Positions 1 to 13,200 of a stretch of DNA of 64,000 bases are shown here, piece after piece. The notes under the pieces were generated by a model that ran no database searches, was not told where the DNA came from, and saw only the letters and a program-made list of their open reading frames with translations. Numbering within the stretch: position 1 is the stretch's first letter; each line of letters begins with the position of its first letter. The translations under genes and the position numbers were made by a program. This DNA comes from Xylogone sp. PMI_703 (Eukaryota; Ascomycota; Leotiomycetes), in contig JAJTUQ010000001.1 of assembly GCA_021399445.1 (NCBI GenBank), forward strand, positions 6,510,001 through 6,574,000, in the 5' to 3' direction.

Positions 1-1389
1 CAGGCTGACCTTTCACGGTCGTACTCTCTTAGCAACAGACCGTGCGACTTTCTTCCTGCAAATTTGCATACTACAGTCAGCCTGCTGAGTACTCGCGCCT
101 CATAGCCCCTAAACGTTCTCGCTCTATCTTTGCAAGAGTTCCTCCGTGCCGTGGGATGAGAGGCGAACGCGCTGTTGCCGCGGCTTCCACTTAGTTTTCC
201 GCCGGCTCGTTAGCTTGAACCACATACCGATCTAGATCCGGCGATATATGACGAACGGGAAGGCCAAAACGGAGATTTTTTCCTTTCGGACTTGGTTCGA
301 TTCTCCAAGCCTCCAAAACCCCTCTACTTGTGGTACTTAGCGAATAAGAGATGACCGTGCCGTGACTCGGTAGGCACAGCCAGCCACAAAGAAGCCCGAA
401 ACTCGGCTGGATGTATTCGTGACATTCAGCTTTCTTTAGTGATTACTGGGTCTGCACGAACAGGGAGTATTTTCATTGTTCAACATAGTTAGGAGATCGA
501 GAACGGCTTCTCAGAACTGGGAAAGGGCCATTATGTGCATCTCATCTTGCTCGTCTCCTTCCTCTGTAATGGGTACGGCACAAACTCATTTCTCTTTACG
601 AGCCGTCATTTCCTCCTGGTCTCTATGCCTGAGATATAGCTTCTGGCGATCTTATGTATCCAGTACTACCGCCTTAACAACCTCTTGTTATCCTCGCCCA
701 TTACTACTCTTACGAGGCTTGCACTTTGACCTTCTCTATTATCCCAAACGATCATGAGGTCTATGGTTCGATATAGCGCCCTACGAGATTTCTTTCTTCA
801 CATGGCCTCTTCTGTGAACTTTTTTAGTGTAGTTCAAAGGATGTAAGCTTCCCCGGCGGGAGGAGGTCCTGCCCTGATTTGCGCCATTTTAATCAGCCAT
901 CGCTCGTAATAGTCATGGCGTGCATGGCAAATGGTGATTCCTACTAGTCTTCCTCACTTCGCCGAGGGCTTACCCGTCATAAGACTATGGCAAGTAGTGT
1001 TTCAAAAATTCACATCGACCTTGATTTATTACTGCCTTAGGGCCAGACTCTTGGGACACGGAAACATGGAAGGGTCTCTTAAATAGACACAGGGACAACT
1101 CCTTGTATGAGCTAGTGGCTTTTGATAATAAACTGTTAATAGTGCGAGCATAGCGCACTGTCTTAAATATATGCTCGGCCTCTTTCTCCCCTCCGTCAAG
1201 CTTACCCTCTCAGGGACCTATCACTCCTGTCGACAAGACGACCGCTAACTCTAAGCCGGGTCTTAACAGTCCTCACAATTGAGGAAGGATGCTTGTTTAA
1301 CCTACAATAAGACCCCTTGATCTCTCTATGCTATCCGTTTCCTGAGACACGACTATTTTTATATTAGCATATTCTTCTGTGTTCTCATC
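1..1389. other. Left-end intergenic region, no gene seen
   Basis: No open frame here has recognisable protein character; the longest frame (476-757, 93 codons) is compositionally random. The last few hundred bases must contain the promoter of the MHYT gene that starts at 1390, but I see no clear TATA box or other defined element. Confidence 0.5.
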
Positions 1390-4176
1390 ATGTCGTCTAC
1401 TGATCCGGAAATACTCAAATGGGAGGCCTTGGTTGGTCATGTAATCCCAAAGACAGTCAGTCCAGGTTTTGTGGTCCTCTCGTACGTGATCAGCTACATT
1501 GGGGCCCTCACCACTCTCGAACTCATCAACCGACGAACAGCAACAAGAGGTTGGTTCAATTGGTATGTACCTATTTCCACAGCAATAGAGAAAAAGAATG
1601 TGGCGAGGGAATGTAAATCTAATAAATGTCAAGGTTCACCCTAATTAGCTCTGCTATATCTATGGGTGGAATTGCCGTCTGGTGCATGCATTTCATTGGG
1701 AATAGGGCTTTCATTCTTGGAGATGGCGCTGCAGTTGGACAGATTGCTTACAGCCCTGGATATACGGGCCTATCATTCTTTGTCCCAGTCATCGTCTTGA
1801 CGCTCGCATTCTGGTCCGTTGGCACAGGGGAGAAGGTCCAAATATACAGAGTAGTCCTTGGTGGCACTATCGTAGGCTTTGGTGTTTGCGGTATGCATTA
1901 CCTAGGACAAGCAGGTATCATTAACTATGTCTGTGTTTACAGCATAGGGCATGTTGTTGGTGCAGCAGCCATAGCAGTCGTTGCTAGTATTGGGGCACTT
2001 GGTATTTTCTTCCGCTGGAGGGCCACATGGGCCGCATCCTTCTGGAGACGTGCTCTGTGTGCCGTTATCCTCGCAGGAGCAGTATCTGGTATGCATTGGG
2101 TTGCATCAGTTGGAACGGAATATCGCCTTAAGCCCTCCAAACATTTTCCTAATAGCATGTCAAGGAACGCTACCGTTATTGTGGTTATTGTATTGGTATG
2201 ATTTCTATCATCACTTGTCATTGTATGAGCTAATCAATGTATAGTCCGTCACAAGCTGCTTCATTTTCCTCGCACTAACATTAATTGCTCAAAGCCGAAG
2301 GAGATCAGCTGCAGATAGAGCACAGAAAGTCTCTCTTGCCGCAGCTTATTTTGATCCGGATGGCAGACTCATGGTATCTCCTGAAGGTCTCTTGCCAAGT
2401 AGAAAAATCACGGACTCATTTATCGAGCGGGTATATCTATCTAGCCCCTTCTCTGAACTTCACACTTACAGTTCGTAGAGTTTCAACGATGTGTTCAATG
2501 TCTCTCACCCGGTCTTTCTTTGGATCTACAGAACTTCTCACTACTGGCCCGGAATAACAAAGTTGCTGCCAGGGATGCTTGCCCATATACCGCAGCTGGA
2601 GCGGACACCTTCTGGTAACGCTAGTAAGAGTGGCATGCACCTCGTCAATGATCAAGGAGTTCCTGTAGATGATTACTCCATTATCTTCAGAGAGCTGTTT
2701 TGCATTGCGGCTTCAAATCTTGCCGAGGATGTCAACAGAACTCTTGAGGAAGTAGGCGTCTTATTTCCCGCAATTATCAGTACCGGTAGAAAACCCGGCA
2801 AGAAAGATTCAAGACGAACAACTCCTGCTAGTTCCGTGGACATCGAACGTGAAGGTATTTCAGTGCCTGTATTGGGAAATGGCCAATTGCTTTTTGTTGT
2901 CAACAAACTGAGTAGACGTGAGTCCGAACAGCTCCAAGCTTCGGGCTGGCGTTTTGCGGTCCCAAAAAACGTTGCTCCTATCCTTGCTCGAAGTATGCAG
3001 GTCGATGTAATCGAGCTTCGACGCCATCTAGGAGATATGTCGGAACTTGCGAAATCATATCCTATACTGGAACCTGGGGTTCATCTGGCTTGCTTTAGCA
3101 TTCGGGCTGCTATAAGCGGCGGTTTTGACGTCCTTGTGCGCAGAGACGGTATCAATCAGCTCCCAACTATGCAGCTTCCATTCAGTAATCTAGAGGGTTG
3201 GTTATTAGATTACCTGAAGACTATTGATGGCCAGACAGTTGTCCAGTGCACAAAACATCTCAAACGTACTATAGAGTCAACATCTCATCCTAAAGAGCAA
3301 CTCTTAGCAACTCAATTCCTTGCTACCCTGGATGCCTTGAGGAGTGAGATCGGTGATCCTGTCTTCAATGATGCCTTATTAATATCCAAGCCTTTCCAAG
3401 CCCCATGTCGTGGGTCGACTGAGAGCTCACCACCGGGCACGGCAATTTTAATTGCATTCAGATTACTGGCTCCAATTCATAGCAATTCACCGGGAAAAAA
3501 GTTCGATTTCATACCTCTAGGTCTATTTAAATCTTTACAACTCGTATACAGAAACTCCCCCGATCACGCCGTCTTTGCAAGAAAGACATATCGAGAATTC
3601 TCGCCCATTCTCGATGCGGCTACTCGTCAAGCAAGAACTTCAAATGCGCGACCAACAACCCCTGGTAAGATATTCAATAGGCAAAGTACGAATGCACTTG
3701 AAAAGGCAGGCAGAGGCGATGATGGGAAGTTATATCAGACAACCTCCCCACCTAGACCTCCTGCTCGTGGAACAGGGTTTTGGAACAAGAAGCGCAGGCA
3801 GGGCTCAAAGGATGACGGTCACCGTGTACTAGTCAAGCCCGACAATTCATCTGAGAATAACCTCGTGCAGACCACCTCTCAGGAGCACAACCCATTCGGT
3901 GGAATCCTTGTGAGCCAGGATGTGAATGTGGATGTGAGGGAGTACCCTGATACCGTTGATGCGGTCAGTGGAGGCGCAGAATCGGGATCTTCAACGCCAA
4001 TGCCCTTGAATGGAGGACACAATGGCAATGGAAAGAAGCAACTGACAAAGGTCAGTATTGAGATGGTTGATATGAAGTTTGGGAAGACGGGAGTGTTCAG
4101 TACTGTCACGAAAGAGGAGGACGAGAGTTTAACATTTGTTGATGAGTTATTGGCTACTTGTGTTGAAAGTCGGTGA
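1390..4176 (+). CDS. MHYT-domain integral membrane protein
   Basis: Predicted 872-residue protein from four exons (1390-1562, 1634-2195, 2245-2430, 2479-4176); the frame stays open across all three junctions. The N-terminal third is a bundle of hydrophobic segments with the family's repeated metal-ligand-like motifs: MHFIGN (about residues 76-81), MHYLGQ (145-150) and MHWVAS (211-216), each next to a membrane helix. In bacteria MHYT domains are proposed sensors of oxygen, CO or NO through bound copper and are usually fused to GGDEF/EAL domains. Here, as known in fungal members, the tail of roughly 600 residues has no recognised enzyme domain and ends in a disordered, charged stretch. The start is the first ATG in frame with the conserved GFVVLSY segment. 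Likely in the plasma or an internal membrane; signalling role inferred. It is convergent with the POF1-like gene. Confidence 0.88.
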
Positions 4177-4602
4177 TAATATGTTTTGAAAAGCCGAGGG
4201 AGGTATTGAAGTAAGAGGATCGAGAAAAGAAAATCCGATGTTGCATATATGTATTATATCTAGGGAGGCTCGGTTTTGGATATTTTAAGGGTCGGTTGGT
4301 TTAGTATTATGAGGTGGGTTGGATACGAGTTCTTGGATTGGGATAGGCAATATAGTTGGTAATATGATGACATAATTTGATTTATAAACTTAATTTCTTA
4401 TGCCAATACATGGAATTATTAGTGTACTGTTGAACCTAAGGGCTTGGAGCATGCTATATATCATGTGCCATGATCTATCTACCAATCCAACAAAACTTCT
4501 GCATGCCTAATGTCCAATTGATTCAAGGTCCCTGTAAAGCCATCCCTTGCTCTATCATCGCCCCAAACAAAGTCGCCCTTCATCCCAATTAATCGGCAAG
4601 CC
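4177..4602. other. Convergent intergenic spacer
   Basis: AT-rich 426-bp spacer between the 3' ends of the MHYT gene and the nucleotidyltransferase gene. It must hold both polyadenylation regions. No coding signal was seen. Confidence 0.5.
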
Positions 4603-5571
4603 TTACTCCCGATACAATCCCTCCTTTAAAATCCATTCCACAACCCCCTTACTCACCAACTTCCCCAAAATCTCCTCATCCCCACTCTTCGCCGCCTCTC
4701 TCACCCTCGTTGAGCTAATAACCTCTCTCATGCCCTCCACAAGCTCAATCCGTCTCTTCTCGACCCACTCCTTCTTGCCTCCAATATCCTCCAGGCTCCC
4801 CTCCAGAATCCCCTTCAGGAACCCATCCTGCTCCTCCCTGCTCCCCCAATCGTCGTCAGCGCGGTACGTTACTCTTAACCTGTGCTCCTCGAGAAACGGG
4901 ACTAGGATCTCAAGGGTGTGGGACGGTGGGTAGTACTTTGGATTCAGGATCCGGATCAGGGTGTCGTAGCCTGTGAGATGGACTTGAGGCGTTGAGACGG
5001 GGTAAAGACCGGACGTGGCTATTGCGGTGGCCTTTTGGGTGAAGTAAGGGAGGGTCGTGAGGCCGATATCTATCCCTACTTCTGGAGGTGGATCCTGGGA
5101 CGGTGGTTCTGACGATGAGGTATCATTCGCTGCTGTTTGAGGCTGCTTGAGTGTTTTGAGGAGATCATTGGCGAAAATATCCATCATGGTGAGTCTTTGG
5201 TCAAACGAGGCTGGTTTGGGCGCTTTGTCTGCATTTTGAGTTGCGAGGAGAAGGAGGAGGCGTTTGTTTCTTGAGGTGCATTGGGAGTCGTGGAGCAGCG
5301 CCGAGGCGGCTATTCTGAGGTGGGCGAGGGTTGGTGGGTTGAATGATGAGTCTAGGACGTAAAGGGCATCGGTTTTGCGATCTGAATTGGAAGATACTTC
5401 GGGAATTGACTTTATGATGCGGAAGGTTGAGGGTGAGGATGTGAAAGCTTTAAGGGCGGCACCATACTTCAGAATTTGGGTTGGATGCATTGGGTCGTTG
5501 GTGGAGGATGACGACATTGTATGCAGATGGCTATGATCATTAGATATAGGCATCGTCTGAGTGAGATACAT
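4603..5571 (-). CDS. POF1-like nicotinamide-nucleotide adenylyltransferase
   Basis: Single-exon 322-residue protein. It carries the nucleotidylyltransferase signature SFNPPTLAH (about residues 76-84), the HxGH-like motif that binds ATP, and near the C-terminus the ISSTRVREA segment, matching the ISSTxxR motif that grips the nucleotide phosphates. These define the NMN adenylyltransferase superfamily; the layout matches yeast Pof1, an NMN adenylyltransferase also linked to protein quality control. Expected reaction: NMN + ATP to NAD + PPi. The first Met (5571) is followed by Met codons at residues 7 and 19; residue 19 is a credible alternative start because the preceding stretch is not conserved-looking. 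Divergent from the reductase gene, with 272 bp between start codons. Confidence 0.82.
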   Translation of the reverse strand: MYLTQTMPISNDHSHLHTMSSSSTNDPMHPTQILKYGAALKAFTSSPSTFRIIKSIPEVSSNSDRKTDALYVLDSSFNPPTLAHLRIAASALLHDSQCTSRNKRLLLLLATQNADKAPKPASFDQRLTMMDIFANDLLKTLKQPQTAANDTSSSEPPSQDPPPEVGIDIGLTTLPYFTQKATAIATSGLYPVSTPQVHLTGYDTLIRILNPKYYPPSHTLEILVPFLEEHRLRVTYRADDDWGSREEQDGFLKGILEGSLEDIGGKKEWVEKRRIELVEGMREVISSTRVREAAKSGDEEILGKLVSKGVVEWILKEGLYRE

Positions 5572-5843
5572 CTGACTTACATATTGCTAGTCACCACAAC
5601 TAACGCCTCTAATATCTCATCTGAACTTTGTCGTGCGATCCATTAAGATGAGTAACAAGGACGAGACGTCTCGCAAGGCTGAGAGGTCGCTCAATGAGGG
5701 GGGCCATGCAAGGCTGACGAGGCTTGTGTTTGTTCTGTTTGCCAAGGAGTATGTCACTGTCTTAACCCCTGTCAACGTCATGAGACTGCAACTTGTATAT
5801 AGACTTTCATATCAGCATAGATATACTCTCCTCGGTTTCAAAT
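5572..5843. promoter_or_regulatory. Short divergent promoter region
   Basis: The 272 bp between the start codons of the nucleotidyltransferase (-) and the reductase (+) must hold both promoters or one bidirectional promoter. No TATA box or inverted element stands out. Inferred from gene layout only. Confidence 0.4.
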
Positions 5844-6827
5844 ATGGTGATAATTGAGAATTGGATCCCGCCGTCTAGGCAGAACTGGGATCTTATAGCA
5901 TATTTATTCCAGTGGTTCCCTCTGGTACGTCACCGCCTTCAGTGTCATGGAGATTCAACTCATACATCTCCGTCATCAAAAACAGTTGACTGATTATACG
6001 TAGGTTACGCTCGTACAATGGGCCGTGACGTACTATCCTGCAGGGAAAACCTCTGTTGAGAGCAGATTCAACATCCCCGGCCGTATAGGCTGGGTCACCA
6101 TGGAAGTACCTGGTTTTATTACCTTACTTTACATACTATATACTCTCCCAGAAGAACTTGGGATAAAGCAATTGCCATGGCAAAATACTCTAATGGCTTA
6201 TCTATTTGTAAGAGCATACTATAATCTTCCCCAGTCACCATACATAACACAATTATAAACTTAATAACTGACTCACTTGAAAAGGTACTCCATTACATCT
6301 ACCGTGCTATTCTATACCCACTTCTGGCTCCATCAATGTCTCCAATTCACCCATTAATATGGTTCTTCGCAGTATGCTTTCAGCTAATGAACGGAATCCA
6401 GATAGGCGGTTGGCTATCTGGATATGGACCTGTATCTACTTCACAATTTCCATCTTCTACTCCGCAATTCCTATTTGGTGGATCAGTATTCTTTATAGGG
6501 CTATTTGGAAATATTTTTCATGACAGTATTCTGCGTTCGATGCGTAGCGAAGAAAATAGAAATGGGGAAAAGGTAGAAAAGCATTATGTCATTCCGGAGG
6601 GTGGATTATTCACATGGATCTTGTACCCACATTATCTTTGTGAATGGATAGAATGGTGTGGCTATTGGATCATGGGCGGTAAACGCTTTACTCCAGGAAG
6701 GACATTTGTATTCAATGAAGTCTCAACAATGTTACCAAGGGCAGTCCAGGGCAAGCAATGGTACTTGAAGAGATTTGGGAAAGAGAAGGTAGCGAATCGA
6801 AAGTCTATTATTCCGGGAATTCTGTAG
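5844..6827 (+). CDS. Steroid 5-alpha-reductase family membrane enzyme
   Basis: Predicted 275-residue protein from three exons (5844-5924, 6004-6207, 6285-6827); junctions are phase 0. The protein is almost entirely membrane helices and ends in the family's C-terminal reductase region: an IPEGGLFTWILYPHY segment followed by EWIEWCGYW, corresponding to the conserved NADPH-binding end of 3-oxo-5-alpha-steroid 4-dehydrogenases and their fungal relatives. Length matches the family (about 260-300). Known members reduce a double bond next to a carbonyl in steroids, polyprenols or very-long-chain enoyl groups; the substrate here cannot be told. Expected in the endoplasmic reticulum membrane. The chosen ATG is the first in the open frame and directly precedes a plausible cytosolic N-terminus. 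Confidence 0.85.
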
Positions 6828-7157
6828 ACTCGTACATAAATTATACTTTTATCCGGTGAGATAGAATACATCTCTCATGCCTCGTTCTCTCCGTGACCGT
6901 CTTGCTAATATATTCCTACAATAGCCATATCTATAGACTGCGTGTCCAGCCTGTGTATTCGTGAAGCATAACAACCAAACCTAATCCTCTAACCTGTATA
7001 ACCACACACAACTCCACTCACTAATTAATTAATTTATTCTTCCTTTTCGCCGCTGATGCATTATCCATTGATCTGGGCAATTTTCTTTAATCCCGTATCC
7101 TCTAAGACTGAATTAAGTTCATATACATTGCCATGAGGTATCTGCCGGAGAGATCAC
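6828..7157. other. Convergent intergenic spacer
   Basis: AT-rich 330-bp spacer between two gene 3' ends; no coding or structural signal seen. Confidence 0.5.
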
Positions 7158-10100
7158 CTAATTGGTGTGAGCAGTGGGTATTAGGTTTATCCTTGATTCC
7201 CCAGAAGTCCAGTTATCGTTGCTTTCACCAGTTGGATGCGATACACAGTCTTCGTAAAATCGAGGATCTCCGATACCCAATCTTGATTCTTCACTTCCCG
7301 GAATGGATTGCATAGGATTGGAATTCTCCTCACACGAGCTGTGGTAAGTGATCCCAGTAAGTCCGACTTCATTCATATCATGTCTCATGTCTCCTTGTTG
7401 CTTTCGAATAGTATCTGAAAGTGCATTACTTCCTCTTCCTTCCAGTTCATTCATGGAGGCACTATCCATCCTAAGAGGAACAGCACGACCAGAACTCGGG
7501 TTGTTAATTTTATGGCTACTTCCTCCGTGGAAAGTATGGCTTTTTGTAACCCTCCATTCATGGAATATCTCCTTCATTTTTTTCTTCAGTCGGAAATGGC
7601 TATTGCGCATAACCGTTCGCACTGTTCTTGCATCATCGTCCAAGGTCATTCGGTCGTCATACACATGCTCAGTGCCATCGTGACCTGGTAAATGGCATTC
7701 GTCTGTGATATCACCGAGAACTATCTCCCGTGCCCTTAAGTTGTCACCTGGTATCGGGTTGTCAATGTCCTCAACTCCCAATCTGCTTGGTGATCTCATA
7801 TAGGGATTTACTCGGGCTTCCCTGGTGAATCTACCATCCCATGAGCAAAGGGATAAATTGTCCGCCATCTTTCTCCTTTTAAAAGTTTGCCCTCGATATT
7901 CTTGGTTCTCATCTCTAACTAGATCCATCGATCTTGCCATTCTAGTTGTAGCAGCGTGAGGGAAAGCAAATGTACTTGCATCGCTCGCATCTTGTCCGGA
8001 ATAATCTGGATCAAATATTCCACTACTGCCTTGTTCAGTTGGCCTTTTTCTGTGCATCCAACTCCAATGATGTCCTAGTTTCACTGAAAATTTACTATGC
8101 ACGCTTCGGCTGTCGCTTTGAATTTTCTTTTTGTTTTTCTTGGAAGTAGTGACACCTGTCACATCCTCAGAACTCCATCCTTCTATTTCCATTTCAGGAA
8201 TTGGTGAGCTAACACGATGTTCTTGCGTATGGGCTGTGACCCCACGTGGAGTATATGTCGGAGATTTGGAAGCTTTTGTGAATGGCTTATAGAAATGACC
8301 GGAAGAATCACGAAATTTATGTCCAAATCCGGTATGTTTTCTAGTATCCGTTAATACTCTCAACATTAGGAAATTGGAACGTCTAGGAATATCACCTTGC
8401 AGACTGTGAACTCCCTTCTCCGGCTTCTTGGTGTAACGGAGCCCCATCAGAGACATCGTTCTCGCCGTCAAATTCCTCGTGGAATTTGCTTAAATAAGGA
8501 CCCCGATAACCGGATGCACGCTTCGAGTGTGCAAATCTAGCTCTAATTGCTCTCAATTCTGACTCACGGTAAAAGAAACTTTCAGTGTCGGAACCCACAA
8601 TTGAGCTAGTGTCATTTGTTGGAAAGTGGATAGATTTGTTGGTGGGCGAGGAAGTGAGAGAGTTCGAGACAACAATTTCAGGCAGTGAGGATCTGGCAGG
8701 CCGTGATTCTTTTTCATCTTGCTTTTGGCCTTCTTTATCATTAGCTTCCAGAAAGTAGAAGGGAAAAGTTCGTCAAGACAACTCAAAGAATTGGCTTACC
8801 GGTTATGTTTGTATTAGATTTTTTAGTATCAGGATTTTTCTTCGTGAACGAAGATAGTAACCTGAGAAACGCTCCATCTGGTGTTGAAGGAATATTGTGA
8901 TTACTAGGCGAATCGAATGGTGTGATGTCTGTGACTTGCAACGGTTTCAACGACGGCGATATTTGTCGAGGACTCGAGTAATCACCTCCTGGTTCGTATA
9001 TTTCGTTTGAAATAATCCGAGGTGTAATAATCATATCTGTATTTTCCGTATGGTCTTCCAAACTTGGAAGTTCTGTTGAGGAAGTTAAGCTCGATGTACT
9101 TAGGAAAGCTAATTTTTGTGAGATGTTCATGTCTTGGAGGTGTATTATTGGGGCTCGCCCCCCATCGTTATCCATAACGCATGGAACTAGGGCCTGCATA
9201 TTACTCTTTGGTGTTGGTATCATGCATGCAAAATCTTCTGGCACCACTGGCGAGGAATTGACAGCATCTGAAAGTAACGCTGACTGCTGTTTCTGGAGCT
9301 TCGAATCATCATGTTGCTTATTGGTCATAAATTTATCTACGTGTGTACCATGGTGACGTGTACGGTCCAAGCTTAATGATCTGAGGCAAGAGCCACGATT
9401 TTGAGAGGTGAATGAAAGCCTCCATAGTGATGGAATGGGTTCATCTATACTTGGCAAATGAATTGGTTTTAACCTTGGTGGTGATGGTAGTGGTGGCCGC
9501 ATAGAGGTACCATATTTGAAGCTGGATTCTGCAAGTTGCTGTACCATAATACTCTTGCATTCGGAGTTTGTGTAGCTTAAATTTCTTGGAGAATCGACGT
9601 CTATTGTTATCATAGCCTCCTCGGAGCTTTCAACGTGATGCTTATGGGTATTAGGCTGGTCAAGTTGCAACTCTTGAATCTTGCCTTCCAGGTCATCGTG
9701 TTCTCCTATCTCATCATTTACCCTATATTGCGTTATCAGTCATCGTTCCAATCAATTGTGATGGAAGACTCACATGTGGGAATGCTGGTTATCAACCAGT
9801 CGTTCGGGATAAAAAGGGAGAGCAATATCTTTTGGCGACTTCCTTGGGCTACCGCCGACAGTATTGAAAGATCTCGCATCTTCGTCATATATGGTATCGT
9901 TGCTCAACTCTTGTTGAATTCTCCTATGCCTTATTCTCTTCAGCTCAGCACGACGTTCTGCTTCCCCTTCACTAATTCTGCTTGATCTAGAAGTGCTTAA
10001 ACGCCTTCGAAGTCGGGTTTTGACACTTTTCCAGCTGAATATACTCCTGCTTCTTCTCCCTGACACTTTTTGTCCTTGCGTCCTCTAAGCGGGAGAAGCC

Positions 10101-10241
10101 TGAAACGTCACTTAGAGATAGAGCCTCTTTCAGTGATGGTTCTGCAGATACAAGATTCATTGCTGAAGGGAGACGCTCTGCTTGATAAATATCCGGGGAT
10201 GGAGTTTCACGACAGTGACAGCATTTACCCATAGCGAGCAT
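7158..10241 (-). CDS. Unrecognised 951-residue protein, five exons
   Basis: I do not recognise this protein. A five-exon model keeps one frame throughout: 10241-10152, 10084-9774, 9722-8800, 8744-8396 and 8340-7158, with introns of 51-67 bp and good GT/AG ends (for example GTGAGT at 9773). Exon 2 encodes a strongly basic stretch (RRSRSIFSWKSVKTRLRRR) followed by an acidic/basic helix; exon 4 holds a compact, conserved-looking block with FYRESELRAIRARFAHSKR. The rest is Ser/Pro/Thr-rich and probably disordered. The N-terminus MLAMGKCCHC has a second Met that would expose Gly-Lys-Cys-Cys, a possible lipidation site. No catalytic motif or membrane segment was found. Its ORF pieces lie in different frames and would look like separate genes without splicing. 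Confidence 0.72.
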
Positions 10242-13200
10242 TGTAAACAAGACAAGATTGAAATTAACTAGATAGAATATGCATCACAAGACAGCTTGTA
10301 GACGTAGAGTTTATTGTTTACATGGAAATGTAGGGGCTGTAGAAGGTCCTTCTCCAGAGGAAGGTACACCACGCATCTAAGAATGGAAGGTACATCCTAA
10401 CTAAAACAAGAGGAAAATTGGTGCAAGCAGGCACAACTACTTAACTTAAGCCTTAGTCTGTTCTCTATGTGATTCTCAAAAACAACATATCGAGAGGTGC
10501 TTCCTTTATTCCTAACTTTCGCACATATCAATACATCAATACCTTCTCGGAACTACTGGAGGTTTGCTGGCCGCAGCCAGAGAGTCAGAGAGCCAGACAT
10601 CGTCCTACTCTATCTGCTGTCGAGATAACTGAAAGTAGACAAAGGGTACCAAAGATGAGCATTGATAATAGCCTACAATTCAGGGTGAGGCAGTCGCTGT
10701 AGGCTTCAGCGAGTAGCTTGTAATATTCTGAGCATTTCGAAGGCAAGTCTAACATTCTCATCGGTTTATCCATGCTGATAGATAAAAAAAATAGATGAAT
10801 GGTGTATAGAAACTCTTCTCAAGCTACAAGGCAACATCAAGACATGATCGCTGAAGATGCAGAAAATTCAGATGTTCCTGGTTTCCAAACAGATCCTGTT
10901 GGACTCTAACATATCGGTTCGCAACTTACAACTCTACACGTAGAATATAAAAGGCACTCACCAGTGATCCACTGTGATGTAAGTGTGGAATCGACCCACA
11001 ACGAGCGCCATGGAATGTCACTATGAGTTCATCTTACCTTATTCGTGCCTCTTCCGCTCAACGGCGTGGTGCCTATCTAGATAATATAATTTATCCGATA
11101 GCAACATCCACAGGACGAATTGTTCAAGGGCGCACCCGTTACATGCAGCCTCGAGCTAGGAAGGGCCAACCAGAGAAGGAAGGAAGACAATGTGAAGAGA
11201 ATCTTTTCCTGGGAAGGATGAGCGATGGGAACTTCCATTCAGCCAATGCAGATACGAGAGTGGACTCGACTCCTTCACCTGTGCGACGGCGTATTATACA
11301 AGCCCGCAGTCCTGTGTCCAGAAGTTGATCCTCCTTCCAAAACAGGATCAAGGCCGTAGGCCCAGCCCTCGCCGATTCGGCCGGACAAATTGATGTGCTT
11401 CATCACCCATGGCAAACAGACGTCGAGGAGAGAAGTGTGGCCAGATTTGCTACTCAAATGGCCAACAAAACAAGATAAAAGTAGAAAATTGCATCGTACC
11501 CTCTCACATCCTTGAGACGTCGATGGATGAGGTGGAGTAAATACGTGTGACCACTCAGTCTCCCGGGAGATCGCCCCATTCACTGTGCACGCATTATCTT
11601 GACACGCTCGAGAGTGCGATGCCGGCCAAGTCAATCTTCTGGGTCCTGAATGCCGTACTTATCCAGATTTAGGCGCATGGTTAGCATGGTGCGCTTCTAC
11701 AAGATTTGAAGATATACTAAGTAAAGCAGCCGTGTGGTGTGTTAGGTTAGGATGCACGTGTTTCTTCGACAGGATTTGAGCAACGGCGCATATGTTCTCC
11801 CAACCTACCACAATAGTGTTAGCTGGGATATACTTCATACAAGAAAGCCCTGTTGGTTGGGCGGCTAAAGACGCACTCAAAGATGCAAATTAAACGGTTA
11901 TGTACGGTACCACCTGCCTTCAGTCCAGTCGATTCCATGCGCCCAGCTCCTTATTTCCGGCAATGTTACTGTTCACAACACCCTTCATTATTGGGCATGC
12001 GTATGAATGACTTTGTATGCATTCTGGTACAGAGGTGAGGTTTGGGGCTCAAGTGTGGCACACGAAGTGCGGCAAGGGGGTTGACCCAGACATGCCAGGG
12101 AACTCCGTAATACCAGAGCCACATTACGATAATACTTGATTTATTTTCCGTGATCTTAAATGCCCTTCTACTGAAGCGGTCTATTATCGTTTCCAGCTAG
12201 TGTTACTAAAATTTTCATCTTGCGTTCAACTCTGCTGACTGAGCTGAGTTTTCTCACGATCTCACATCTGATGCTTCTCCATAGTGCTCCACCCAAGATG
12301 CTCATCCCACCCTCAACTGACCTGCACGTCAATACCCGGAAGAATAACCTTCCAGAAGCCAAACGTTTTGCCACCCCGACGCTCACCTGATGGCTGCTGA
12401 GCGGCATCTACAGGCCTATGAAAGCATATTGGCAAGTGGCAAATGTCACAAAAATAAATTTGCAGCGCGAAAATGGTCATTTCCGTAGCCAATCTGGCGC
12501 CCCGCTCCTTTCCCGCCGGAATGGCCAATCAAGCGGCTTGCAGGGAAGAAATTCTAGCGAGCTTCTTCGTGTGTTCTAGCGTCCTACCGGGAACACCGGT
12601 GGCTTACGCCTCTTTTTTACGATGCCCCTCCTTTACACCCACCGAAAATGCTGCCGCTCTATCATCAACAGCCAATATTGATGGTTTTCGTGGATGAGTG
12701 CCCTGGCGAATGTCAAAGATCGGTGTCTCCCTGGGAAGCGGGAAAGAGATCTGTATCTGATGACGATGATAGGGCAAAAGACGAAAAATTCCGGTGATAC
12801 GTCTTGGCTTCCGTGTTCAGCTGTCAAGCCTCCTTGGCAAAGTGTACAAGAGCAACTGAGTGCTTGGCTAGACTGTCAAGTAGGGTATGCAGCTCAATAA
12901 TCCTTCTGTGCTGAATAATACTTCTGATTGCACGGTCTAACTACAAAGTAATCAAAACGGTCAATCCTGCCGTGAACTTACTGATTTTGGACATAGAATA
13001 AGTGTTGACGATGAGACATTGAATGCCGGCGTACTGATACTCAGCTCTCCCGTAATAGAACAAAGCATCTATTGACCTTCCATTGGATCCATAAAGCGAT
13101 TCATCAGACAGTGGTTTTGGTAGCTTGATGCTGTGGTATATCACACACACAAATGTAGGCCGGCAGGGATCCATCGGAAGTTGTCCAATAACCTTATTTG

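Noticed and set aside
289..305. tRNA B-box-like GGTTCGATTCT
   Set aside because: No matching A box or cloverleaf can be drawn upstream.
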